Shown in pieces: positions 39,409-47,778 of a DNA stretch of 64,000 nt. Both the position numbers and the translations under genes were made by a program. Origin of the DNA: Rhizonema sp. PD37 (GTDB lineage Bacteria; Cyanobacteriota; Cyanobacteriia; Cyanobacteriales; Nostocaceae); assembly GCA_029379215.1 (NCBI GenBank), contig JAQYWO010000008.1, forward strand, positions 1-64,000, read 5' to 3'. Every line of letters starts with the position of its first letter. The stretch's first letter is position 1. The notes under the pieces were generated by a model. It worked only from the letters and a program-made list of their open reading frames with translations, was not told where the DNA came from and made no database searches.

Positions 39409-39795
39409 ATGAATGGATCAAACCCATTACCGAAAGAATCCTTGCCCACTTCTCAGCAAAAGGAGAATTTACCGAGGGAAGATACAGAACATATACATAA
39501 GCATGGACAATCGTCTCAGCCTCATGTTCATAATGAAGAATCTTTAAGGCGAATTGTTAATCGACTATCGCGTATTGAGGGACATGTTCGGGGTATCAAG
39601 ACAATGGTGCAGCAAAGTAGTCCTTGTCCCGATGTTTTATTACAAATTGCTGCAGTGCGGGGCGCAATAGATCGGGTAGCACGAATTGTTCTAGATGAAC
39701 ATTTAACTGAGTGTATTGCTCGCGCTGCACAAGAGGGTAACATTGAAATTGAAATTAAAGAGTTAAAAGCTGCTTTGGATCGGTTTTTGCCTTAG
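39409..39795 (+). CDS. CsoR/RcnR-family metal repressor, InrS-like
   Basis: The 128-residue repressor is a four-helix-type DNA binder. It has a His-rich N-terminal tail (HIHKHGQSSQPHVH), the family start IVNRLSRIEGHVRGIK, and the sensor residues Cys in SSPCPDVLLQ, His and Cys in LDEHLTEC. Cys-His-Cys plus an extra N-terminal His is the nickel-sensing set in InrS, while CsoR senses Cu(I) with the core three. Metal preference cannot be settled by eye. Confidence 0.85.
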   Translation: MNGSNPLPKESLPTSQQKENLPREDTEHIHKHGQSSQPHVHNEESLRRIVNRLSRIEGHVRGIKTMVQQSSPCPDVLLQIAAVRGAIDRVARIVLDEHLTECIARAAQEGNIEIEIKELKAALDRFLP

Positions 39796-39944
39796 TGAAA
39801 TCTGATGAGAGTATAGCATTCTAGCATTCTAGCAGGCTTGAAACTCCGATGGTTTCCGTGTTTTCTCATTAGTTAATGTCCTAAGAAACCTGGCAACTGC
39901 TATACATAAGTAGCTTTATTTGTATCGACTTACTTCAGTAAAAG

Positions 39945-39981
39945 TAAAAACCCTAGCGATATCTAATCGCTAGGGTTTTTT
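39945..39981 (+). terminator. Intrinsic terminator after the repressor gene
   Basis: A stem (aaaccctagcgat / atcgctagggttt) with a 5-base loop, followed by six T. It separates the metal pair from menH. Confidence 0.9.
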
Positions 39982-40023
39982 CAAACATTAGAATATTACA
40001 GTAACCGTAAATTCTATTTAAAG

Positions 40024-40863
40024 ATGGTGACTGACAATATGAGCTTAAAAAATTATTATTTTCACTACTCTTTCACTGGTGTTCCCACCCAAAGACCAAT
40101 TCTATTTTTACATGGTTTTATGGGTAATAGCCATGAATTTGATGATGCTATATTATTACTTTCAAAAGAGTTTCTTTGTCTGACAATTGATCTTCCTGGG
40201 CATGGAAAAACTAAAGTTTTGGGTAGTGATGAGTACTACTCAATAGCAAAAACTGCTTGTGCTGTAATTGAATTATTGGATCACTTAAAAATTACTCAAT
40301 GCTTTTTGGTTGGTTATTCTATGGGTGGGAGATTAGCTTTATACTTAACTCTATATTTTCCTCAACGTTTTGCTAGAGTTGTTTTAGAATCAGCCTCTCC
40401 AGGTTTAATCACAGAAATAGAAAGATTAGAACGAATTAAACGTGATTCTCAAATAGCCAGAAAATTATCTAGAAGCGTTGGAGATGATTTTGCTGACTTT
40501 CTATTAAGCTGGTACAATCAGCAGATTTTTAATTCTATTAAAGAACATCCTCAATTTCAAAAGTTAATAGAAAATCGCTTACAAAATAACCCTGTTGAGT
40601 TGGCAAAATCAATACAAATTATGGGTACTGGATGTCAACCTTCTTTATGGGAGAAACTTAAAGATAATACTAATACTCTGCTTTTATTAGTAGGTGAATA
40701 CGATGATAAATTTATTGATATCAATACAAAAATGGCTAATATATGCAATTGTCAACTAAAAGTGGTTAGTCATTGCGGTCATAACATTCACTTTGAAAAT
40801 ACTTTATTATTTGTGGAAAATCTTCGAGATTTTTTCGGAAACCAGAACAAGCATTGCGAGTAA
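40024..40863 (+). CDS. menH: MenH, SHCHC synthase (phylloquinone pathway)
   Basis: An alpha/beta hydrolase-fold enzyme that removes pyruvate from SEPHCHC on the way to phylloquinone, the cofactor of photosystem I. The 279-residue protein has PILFLHGFMGNSHEF near the oxyanion hole, the nucleophile elbow VGYSMGGRLALYL, a late Asp (LLVGEYDDKF) and His (VSHCGHNIHFE). LPGHGKT and ESASPGL are typical of MenH. Translation may begin at 40024 or at the ATG 40042 (MSLKNYYF). No other men gene is adjacent. Confidence 0.85.
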   Translation: MVTDNMSLKNYYFHYSFTGVPTQRPILFLHGFMGNSHEFDDAILLLSKEFLCLTIDLPGHGKTKVLGSDEYYSIAKTACAVIELLDHLKITQCFLVGYSMGGRLALYLTLYFPQRFARVVLESASPGLITEIERLERIKRDSQIARKLSRSVGDDFADFLLSWYNQQIFNSIKEHPQFQKLIENRLQNNPVELAKSIQIMGTGCQPSLWEKLKDNTNTLLLLVGEYDDKFIDINTKMANICNCQLKVVSHCGHNIHFENTLLFVENLRDFFGNQNKHCE

Positions 40864-40983
40864 TCAGATGAGTGGTGCTAAGTACCCACCGATTTCTGTC
40901 ACTCAGCAAAATACTGTCGATTCTTTGATTTTGAGCAGACAGCATCATCTTGGAAAGAGAAATTGCCCTACCCGCTGCTTATT

Positions 40984-41037
40984 AAAAAAAAAGAGAGCCA
41001 CTTGGGCAGCTCTCCAGATCATCAGGGTGCATCTACA
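40984..41037 (-). ncRNA. Candidate small RNA, copy B of a tandem pair
   Basis: On the minus strand a TATACT -10 box (41049-41044) is followed about 7 bases on by agatgcaccctgatgatctg and then a terminator stem (gagagc / gctctc) with an uninterrupted T-run. The predicted transcript is about 55 nt. A near-identical unit lies about 180 bases upstream on the same strand at 41166-41219, including the flank on the promoter side. No promoter or transcript evidence beyond sequence is available. Confidence 0.5.
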
Positions 41038-41165
41038 TATCAAAGTATAGCAGTTTTGGCATGAGGGGTATGACCCATTTTTACTTTTTTTAATACAAAT
41101 ATTTTTTTCAGTCTCTCTGATAAAATGACTTCGTTACTTAAGTGAGGCGCTATCTCGTATAGATA

Positions 41166-41219
41166 CAAAAAAAGGAGAGCCACTTGAACAGCTCTCCAGA
41201 TCATCAGGGTGCATCTACA
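41166..41219 (-). ncRNA. Candidate small RNA, copy A of a tandem pair
   Basis: It has the same layout as copy B: TATACT at 41231-41226, agatgcaccctgatgatctg, then ggagagc/ggctctcc around tgttcaagt and seven T. The duplicated unit spans about 105-111 bases (40984-41090 and 41166-41276). It includes a second G/C hairpin (aggggt/acccct) on the promoter side that reads as a plus-strand terminator. The units could also end gatB transcripts, since they lie downstream of that gene on its strand. Confidence 0.55.
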
Positions 41220-41354
41220 TACCAAAGTATAGCATCTTAGGCATGAGGGGTGTGACCCCTTTTTTTATCTTTTTTGATGAAGATATTGTAAAGATATCTC
41301 GTGAAAATACGTGTCGGTTTTTTTAGCATCCGAACAAACGACATTAGTTCGTCT

Positions 41355-42827
41355 CTAGCCATTCAGCTTCTTGTCGAGTAATTCATTTGTCAGCGTAGGA
41401 TCGGCACGTCCCCCAGTCTCTTTGAGAACTTTGCCGACAAAGAACCCTTTGAGGCTGGTTTTGCCACTGCGATACTTTTCTAGTTCTTTGGGATTTGCTG
41501 CGATCGCGCGCTCAATGATTGGTTCGAGTACGCTGGGATCGGATATTTTCTCTTCCCCTTGGAAAATGTCATCAGGAGAACGACCAGCTAGCAAATCTGG
41601 TAGCTTATCTTTAGCTTGTTTATTACTGATGGTACCTTTTTCAATCAGCGCGATTGTTTTGGCAAGATTCGCGGGTGTGAGGGCAATTTCAGTAATGTTG
41701 AGTTTTTGTTTGTTGAGGTAGGCAGCAATATCCTGAGTAATCCAGTTAGCAGTTTGTTTGGGATTTGCAGTAGTAGTAATCGCCGCCTCAAAATACTCAG
41801 CTACAGCACGATCTTCTGTGAGTACTCGTGCGTCATAAGCCGACAGTCCAAAATCACCTTCATAACGATGGCGTTTTTGTGCTGGTAGTTCATGGAGTTC
41901 GCTGCGCCACTGTGCCAATTGTTCATCACTCACCTCAATCGGGCCGAGATCTGGTTCGGGGAAGTAGCGGTAATCACTGGAACCTTCTTTAACCCGCATA
42001 CTAATTGTCCGTTGAGATCCTTCCTCCCACAGACGAGTCTCTTGGATAATGCGTTCGCCTGCTTCGATTGCTGCAATTTGCCGTTCTATTTCGTATTCAA
42101 TCGCCCTTTGGATGGCATTGAACGAGTTCATATTTTTGATTTCTACTTTGGTGCCAAACTTTTCTTGTCCGATGGGACGTACAGAGATATTGACATCGCA
42201 ACGTAGAGAACCTTCTTGCATATTGCCATCACTGACACCGAGATAGCGTACAATTCGGCGTAACTCTTCAGCATATTCAGCCGCTTCAAGTCCGGAACGC
42301 AAATCAGGTTCAGAGACAATTTCCACTAACGGTATACCTGCTCTGTTGTAGTCTACAAGAGAATAGGTGGAACCCGAAAGGCGATCGCTACCTGCGTGGA
42401 CTAATTTTCCGGCATCTTCCTCCATATGTAGCCGCGTAACGCCAATCTTTTTCCGCATCGGCTTGCCGTCAGCATCAACTAATTCAATCTCCAACCACCC
42501 ATGTTCGGCGATCGGCAAGTCGTACTGAGAAATTTGGTAATTTTTAGGTAAGTCAGGATAAAAATACTGCTTGCGGTCAAATTTACTATATTTCGCAATC
42601 TGACAATTCAACGCCAAACCTGCTTTCACGGCGTATTCTAGTACCTTTTGGTTGAGTACGGGTAACACTCCTGGTAAACCCATACAAACCGGATCGATGT
42701 TAGTATTGGGTTCGGCATCAAATGAGGTGGAACTCGTAGAGAAAATCTTAGTTTTGGTACTCAGCTGACAGTGGGTTTCCAAACCAATAATCGCTTCGTA
42801 CTTAGTTTTTACTACAGCAGAAGTCAT
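41355..42827 (-). CDS. gatB: Asp-tRNA(Asn)/Glu-tRNA(Gln) amidotransferase subunit B
   Basis: GatB is the kinase and transamidation subunit of GatCAB, which turns Glu-tRNA(Gln) into Gln-tRNA(Gln) in organisms lacking GlnRS. The 490-residue protein opens with YEAIIGLETHCQLSTKTKIF and has CMGLPGVLPVLN, the KNMNSFNAIQRAIEYEIERQ block and a C-terminal YqeY-like tail domain. The length is normal. gatA and gatC are not nearby. Confidence 0.97.
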   Translation of the reverse strand: MTSAVVKTKYEAIIGLETHCQLSTKTKIFSTSSTSFDAEPNTNIDPVCMGLPGVLPVLNQKVLEYAVKAGLALNCQIAKYSKFDRKQYFYPDLPKNYQISQYDLPIAEHGWLEIELVDADGKPMRKKIGVTRLHMEEDAGKLVHAGSDRLSGSTYSLVDYNRAGIPLVEIVSEPDLRSGLEAAEYAEELRRIVRYLGVSDGNMQEGSLRCDVNISVRPIGQEKFGTKVEIKNMNSFNAIQRAIEYEIERQIAAIEAGERIIQETRLWEEGSQRTISMRVKEGSSDYRYFPEPDLGPIEVSDEQLAQWRSELHELPAQKRHRYEGDFGLSAYDARVLTEDRAVAEYFEAAITTTANPKQTANWITQDIAAYLNKQKLNITEIALTPANLAKTIALIEKGTISNKQAKDKLPDLLAGRSPDDIFQGEEKISDPSVLEPIIERAIAANPKELEKYRSGKTSLKGFFVGKVLKETGGRADPTLTNELLDKKLNG

Positions 42828-43097
42828 AAAATCACAAATTCTCGCTCTTTTCTTGTTCAGGCTACTATTGTAGACTGGTATTGACTTGTGCTGAAGACGG
42901 TTACTGCGGTAGGCTATACACCAGACAGTGAATAATATTGAATAACCAGTAGAGAAACTGACGATATAGCCAGATCAAGTCTTAACTGACTACGTTGATT
43001 GTTGTGATCGCGACAAATACCGCGATCTCGGAATTAAAAATTAAGTAAGCATAAGTAGTATGCTTCCTATGACTTCCCAATGGTAGCCTTACTTCTA

Positions 43098-43592
43098 CTA
43101 TTGTTTACTAGAGACATGTACTAAGCTATTAAAGTCATTAGGGTCAACATCATAGGCAGCACCAAAACCTATGACAAAACGACCTTTGCTTGGCGTTAGT
43201 TGAAAAATGCGGAAGTCTGGCAAATCGCGAAATAACTGGATAATTTCTCCAAAACGCGTTTCAAAAAGCTCGACTATTTGCTGCCAAAACACGGTATCGC
43301 GTTCCATCAAGGTTGCTGTACAGTCAAACGTTAAACGGTTGCGGGCAAAAATTTGCTGAGTTTGAGACTCATCTTCAATAAACAGCACACTTACCTTGGG
43401 GACAGTATGAAGATTTTGAGTGTGAGTCGCAAGACCGCTGACATAAAGATAAATATTTTTATTCTCATCCATTACAAAGGGAACGTAGCTTGCATTGGGA
43501 ATACCGTCTTCACTAACGGTACCAATGACAATGCTTTGAAAGCGATCAGTAAAGCCACGATAGGTGGTAAGAGCAGTTTCAAATTGCGACAT
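43098..43592 (-). CDS. HugZ-like pyridoxamine-phosphate-oxidase-fold protein
   Basis: The 164-residue protein has the split-barrel flavin/heme-binding fold: IVIGTVSEDGIPNASYVPFV, a central VPKVSVLFIEDES, and GRFVIGFGAAYDVDP near the C-terminus. HugZ members bind or degrade heme. The GFGAAYD block is characteristic of that family. A role in heme handling is likely but the reaction is not certain. Confidence 0.8.
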   Translation of the reverse strand: MSQFETALTTYRGFTDRFQSIVIGTVSEDGIPNASYVPFVMDENKNIYLYVSGLATHTQNLHTVPKVSVLFIEDESQTQQIFARNRLTFDCTATLMERDTVFWQQIVELFETRFGEIIQLFRDLPDFRIFQLTPSKGRFVIGFGAAYDVDPNDFNSLVHVSSKQ

Positions 43593-43937
43593 ACAGTAAC
43601 CTATTTAAAATGTCACGATTTCAGTTCATATACCTTTCAAGGCATATAAGCTTGTCTTTCGCAATTTTAGACTTCTTCCACAGCTTACAGAGGATGAAAT
43701 TTTCAGTAACTTGTATGTAGCGGATTTCTACTCTAGTGAAGCAACTTTGTCGGAGTTTTTCTACAAATGTAATGCTAATGACAGTACGAGTATCATTGCG
43801 GAGCAGTGCGATACCAGGATTTTCTCGCCTACCCCATGGGGTGAGTCTAGTGTGATGGGCGAAACTTGCTCTGACTTGTTTGTCTTCTCAGTAGCACTAG
43901 ACAAGTAGCACTTGTTCGCCTTCTGAAATGAACAAAA

Positions 43938-43975
43938 AAGAAATGAGTCAAGGGGCTTAACCCCCTGACTCATTT
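43938..43975. terminator. Hairpin with transcription-terminator shape
   Basis: aatgagtcaagggg pairs with a one-bulge complement (cccc, c, tgactcatt), followed by tttt. No gene on the plus strand ends just before it, so its partner transcript is unknown; it may belong to a small RNA. Confidence 0.45.
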
Positions 43976-44147
43976 TCAACCAAGTTCTACAACACACAAC
44001 CACACACAATTTGTGAGGTCTATAACTATGTTAAACAAATTTTCTACTTTAGTCTATATCGCTACTGTCTTCAAGCTTAATCGCACTCAGGAAGATCCAG
44101 AAAAATAAATATCTACGAATATCATTTTATATCTCTGGTCGTAGTCA

Positions 44148-44191
44148 TGCGAAGCTCGCTGGAGACAAAATTCTATCCGGCGAGCTTCGCA
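44148..44191. repeat. Hairpin with 12-base perfect stem
   Basis: tgcgaagctcgc and its exact complement enclose 20 bases. The gaagctcgc core is common in dispersed cyanobacterial repeats. Function is unknown. Confidence 0.55.
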
Positions 44192-44689
44192 CTTGGGTTC
44201 AAACAGATATTTACAGATGATAGGTGCCTAAACTGTTACGTAAATAAATATGTAAACCGATTTGCCTTTGGATGTCAGTCTCACTTTTTTAGAAAAAAAA
44301 TAGTCATAAATAACACAAATGCCCTCATTAAGAACTATTATATGAAGCTGTTAGGTCTTAAACCGGATTTAACCAGATTGAGCTGTGCGTATAAAAGTTG
44401 CAAATTATACTTTTTAGACCGTTGAATGCTAACTATTGAGAGTTAGCACTCAATAGAGATAATGAGTGATTGTGCAATGAAATATATATAGCTGACAAGG
44501 CTTTTCGTTCTCCCAAGAGAGAAATTAAGCTGCTACAAGTGTTTTGTACCAAGACACTAAATGCGTAAAAAGTTATGTACGAAATATTACGTTACGATTG
44601 CTCCCTGTCTCTGATCATTTGTGATGATAAGAGACTAATAACTGATGAGCAAGAACAGTGATCAGGCGTAGTTGAATCACTCATAAGAT

Positions 44690-44830
44690 TTACGCACTTT
44701 ATAAATTAGCTGTTGTGCTTGCAGATACTCTCATCTGCAAGCAATCTGCTGCTATTTTTCCCATTTCTATCTCCTAAGTGCATAAGTTGATGAGTTCTGA
44801 CACCTATTAAAAAGATATGGAAATTAGCTA
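44690..44830 (+). promoter_or_regulatory. Shared upstream element, copy 1 (protease gene)
   Basis: This segment aligns with 47545-47655 over several blocks: tagctgttgtg, atttctatct, tgcataagt, tgacacctattaa, aagat and ttagct. Copy 1 has about 30 additional bases in the middle (a tgcagat...atctgca hairpin). It ends about 137 bases before the protease start; the other copy ends about 127 bases before the kinase start. Both copies and the genes have the same orientation. Confidence 0.6.
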
Positions 44831-44966
44831 AAGTTCGCTTCGCTTAACTTCTTACTCAGCAAATAGGTATCACTTAACTTGCACTTTCGAGACTTTTGTC
44901 AATGCTTGAGTCACAACTCAAAGAATATTTCCATAGCTTCAAAGTTTGAAAAGGAAAGTATCCTCA

Positions 44967-46046
44967 ATGGCCAGAAAAAAGAAAAAATCAATTAGACTTA
45001 ATTCTCAGCATCCGCGTCAAATATGCCCGATTTGTTGTGTTCTCCCACCTCACATGCTGGAACATATTGCTCAAAACGGCAATCCTTCACAACGTGACTG
45101 GGCGTTTCAGACGTTAGAAGTTTCAGCACAATTTCGCGGCAGGAGAGAAGTTGTCGCTAATTTCACGACGATCATGGCTCAACCAGGTGAGAAGCGTCGC
45201 AGCGTCTACGATGCTAAAAATGGTAGTACTCTTCCTGGTGTATTAGTGCGTAGTGAAAACGAGCCTCCCAGCAGCGATCCGATTGTGAACGAAGCTTATG
45301 ATGGTGCTGGAATAACTTATGACTTTTATCATGAGGTTTTTGATCGCAATTCTGTAGATAACAATGGGCTGCGTTTAGACGCTACCGTGCATTACAGCAC
45401 AAAATATGACAATGCTTTTTGGAACGGCACCCAGATGGTTTATGGAGATGGCGACGGAGAACTTTTTCAGCCCTTCACTAAATGTATTGATGTTATTGCA
45501 CACGAACTTACTCATGGCGTGACTCAACATCAAGCTGCTCTGCAATATGTTGGGGAATCGGGAGCGCTGAATGAGTCTTTTTCTGATGTTTTCGGTTCTT
45601 TAGTCAAACAACGTGTTAAAAAGCAGACAGCAGACCAAGCTGATTGGATCATTGGAGAAGGTATATTTACGAGTAAGGTCAAAGGTGTCGGTATCCGCTC
45701 ACTGAAGGCACCGGGAACGGCATATGACGATCCGGTTTTGGGGAAAGATCCTCAACCAACACACGTAAAAGACCTTTATACTGGTACTAAAGATCATGGT
45801 GGTGTGCATATTAATTCGAGTATACCTAGCCATGCTTTTTACCAGTCAGCAATGGACATTGGCGGCTTCGCTTGGGAAAAAACTGGAAAAATCTGGTACA
45901 TAACCTTATGCGATCGCTTGGATTCTAAAGCAAATTTTAAACAAGCGGCTCAAGCGACTATCAAAGTTGCGGGAGAACTTTATGGCGAAGCAAGCAGTGA
46001 ACAAAAAGCTGTACAAAGCGCTTGGCAAAAGGTAGGAGTGAGTTAA
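44967..46046 (+). CDS. Protealysin-like M4 metallopeptidase
   Basis: A zinc endopeptidase of the thermolysin family. The 359-residue protein has HELTH at residues 179-183, the third zinc ligand in GALNESFSDVFG, and the catalytic His region near DHGGVHINSSIP. There is no signal peptide. Instead, a short propeptide of about 50 residues carries the protealysin-type PPHMLEHIAQNG, so it is a PLP rather than a secreted thermolysin. I start at the ATG 44967 with aagga upstream instead of a TTG seven codons earlier. An emfourin-type inhibitor gene follows. Confidence 0.92.
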   Translation: MARKKKKSIRLNSQHPRQICPICCVLPPHMLEHIAQNGNPSQRDWAFQTLEVSAQFRGRREVVANFTTIMAQPGEKRRSVYDAKNGSTLPGVLVRSENEPPSSDPIVNEAYDGAGITYDFYHEVFDRNSVDNNGLRLDATVHYSTKYDNAFWNGTQMVYGDGDGELFQPFTKCIDVIAHELTHGVTQHQAALQYVGESGALNESFSDVFGSLVKQRVKKQTADQADWIIGEGIFTSKVKGVGIRSLKAPGTAYDDPVLGKDPQPTHVKDLYTGTKDHGGVHINSSIPSHAFYQSAMDIGGFAWEKTGKIWYITLCDRLDSKANFKQAAQATIKVAGELYGEASSEQKAVQSAWQKVGVS

Positions 46047-46160
46047 AGTCAGGAGTGAGGAGTGAAGGAAAGCGGCAAGGAATTGTCGATTATAAATTAC
46101 CATTAGTTTGATGATTTATAATTGCAAGTAAATAGCTCAATTCATAACTCCTCACTCTTT

Positions 46161-46448
46161 ATGCGGATCTCGTTTGAACGTACGGGCGGCTTCGCTGGGA
46201 TGATCAAGACAAAAACTGTTGACTCTGCCGATCTCTCAGAAAACGAAGCCAATCAACTGCCTCAGTTAGTAGAAGCAGCAAATTTCTATAACTTACCTCC
46301 AGATATCAGTGCTCCTCCCAACCAACCAGATCGCTTTCAATATACTTTAACGGTGGAGCAAGAGGATCGAAAACACACTGTTACAGTTAGCGAGGCAGCA
46401 GTGCCAGGTAATTTAAAACCTCTGGTTGAATGGTTGGATAATAAATAG
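46161..46448 (+). CDS. Emfourin-type protealysin inhibitor
   Basis: Read from the ATG 46161 the protein has 95 residues and begins MRISFERTGGFAGMIKTKTV, the N-terminal signature of emfourin (M4 inhibitor). Emfourins block protealysin-like proteases tightly and are usually encoded beside them, as here. The upstream reading from 46122 adds 13 residues lacking that character. The protease and inhibitor genes are about 114 bases apart on the same strand. Confidence 0.85.
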   Translation: MRISFERTGGFAGMIKTKTVDSADLSENEANQLPQLVEAANFYNLPPDISAPPNQPDRFQYTLTVEQEDRKHTVTVSEAAVPGNLKPLVEWLDNK

Positions 46449-46455
46449 TCTCCTC

Positions 46456-47385
46456 TTAAATGAATTCCCAAGCCTTTCCCTTATACCCATATTGGAATAT
46501 TTCTGGATGCAGAATTTCTGCCAAAATTTCTAAAGAGTCTACCAATCGGGGTCCTGGGCGATTGAAGTAGGCATTACTATCAGTAATATACACCCTGCCA
46601 CTTTCAGTCGCATGTAGTTGTCCCCACTCAGGATGATTAGTTAACAACTGTGCTTCTTGGCGGGTACGATTTAAATCAAAGCCGCAAGGCATGAAGATGA
46701 CGATATCTGGATTTGCCTGAATCAGTGTTTCCCACTTCAAGGGAGCAGAAGACTGCCCTGTAAGACTGAAAAGCGCTTCTCCTCCTGCTATTGAGACTAA
46801 TTCAGGAATCCAATTGGCAGCAAACATTAAAGGTTCAGTCCACTCGATACAGGCAACAGTGGGGAGTTTTTCTATTTTGGAAAGTCCTTGTGTTTTGTGC
46901 TCGACAATCTTGAGGCGAGCTTCTAAATTTTTGATTAACGGTTGCGAGTCTACACCAAAAGCATTGCCTACTCGCTGAATATCACCCCAAACATCTTGAA
47001 GAACACTGGGTTTTAAGGAAATAATCTGAGGAGAACTATTTATTAGACTTTTTGCTGCTTTTTGCACATCTTTTAGGCTGGTAGCACACACATCACACTG
47101 ATCTTGAGTGACAATATGGGTAGGCTGCAATTCTTCTAAAACATCTATCTTAATTTGATAGATGCTGAGGGCGGATTGTAACAAATTTTCAATCTTGTCA
47201 TGAATTTCGCTGCTGGGGGCATTGGAGTTTAAGCGTGCTTGGGTACAAACAGGAAGTTGCTGAACTTGTTGGGGATAATCGCATTCGTGCGATAGTCCAA
47301 CAATTGCATTTGTCAATTCTAAAGCTGCTAAAATCTCCGTTCCACTGGGAATCAGAGAGACAATTCTCAGATTGCTGTCGCTCAT
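46456..47385 (-). CDS. Cobalamin-binding (BtuF-like) protein without signal peptide
   Basis: The 309-residue protein has the periplasmic-binding-protein fold used for vitamin B12 and siderophores: RIVSLIPSGTEILAALE, VGLSHECDYP, and EELQPTHIVTQDQCDVCATS. Related annotated proteins are called cobalamin-binding or ABC substrate-binding proteins. No signal peptide is seen, so it may be cytoplasmic, and no BtuCD genes are adjacent. The ligand is uncertain. It converges on the emfourin gene. Confidence 0.8.
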   Translation of the reverse strand: MSDSNLRIVSLIPSGTEILAALELTNAIVGLSHECDYPQQVQQLPVCTQARLNSNAPSSEIHDKIENLLQSALSIYQIKIDVLEELQPTHIVTQDQCDVCATSLKDVQKAAKSLINSSPQIISLKPSVLQDVWGDIQRVGNAFGVDSQPLIKNLEARLKIVEHKTQGLSKIEKLPTVACIEWTEPLMFAANWIPELVSIAGGEALFSLTGQSSAPLKWETLIQANPDIVIFMPCGFDLNRTRQEAQLLTNHPEWGQLHATESGRVYITDSNAYFNRPGPRLVDSLEILAEILHPEIFQYGYKGKAWEFI

Positions 47386-47778
47386 TGCTTCACCTCCACA
47401 ACAGTCGCGATGACTCTAATTTTCGCGCGGATGTACAGGAGCAACAATCTTTCTCTAGGTCAATACATTGACACTACAAGAAATAAAGGGGGATATTTTG
47501 ACCAAAAAGTTGGTAGTCGATGCAATGTAGTCGGTAGGACTTAAGCGTTATGCAAATAGGCTGTTGTGTGGCGGAGCCATATTTTCTTATTTCTATCTTC
47601 TCACTGCATAAGTAGGTAAGAGCTGACACCTATTAACAAGATCGGAATGTTAGCTGTTTGGGTTTAACCTCTACGTCTTAATTTTAGTATTATATCATAC
47701 TAAAAATTAAAAATTTATCAGTAGGAATACTATCCAATTTTCAGCCCGTCTCCATCGCTTTTTTATGAAGCTGCTCTA
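47386..47778. other. Spacer upstream of the histidine kinase
   Basis: It contains the promoter regions of two divergent genes and the second copy of the shared upstream element (47545-47655). No gene is visible. Confidence 0.5.
47545..47655 (+). promoter_or_regulatory. Shared upstream element, copy 2 (histidine kinase gene)
   Basis: Partner of 44690-44830 (see that entry for the shared blocks). Because position and orientation relative to the start codon are conserved in both places, a common regulator or a common small element is suggested. Confidence 0.6.

Larger units (their letters stand above)
43593..44966. other. Long spacer between the HugZ-like and protease genes
   Basis: About 1.37 kb without a credible gene; short frames at 43711-43908 and 44147-44425 lack ribosome sites and family features. 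It contains a hairpin (43938-43975), a 12-base perfect stem at 44148-44191, a dispersed repeat (44206-44230), an imperfect palindrome at 44422-44453 and an element shared with the histidine kinase promoter (44690-44830). Confidence 0.5.

Noticed and set aside
44443..44468. Possible CIRCE heat-shock operator
   Set aside because: The left half TTAGCACTC is perfect, but the right half is only GAGTG and the spacer is 12 instead of 9 bases. No chaperone gene follows.
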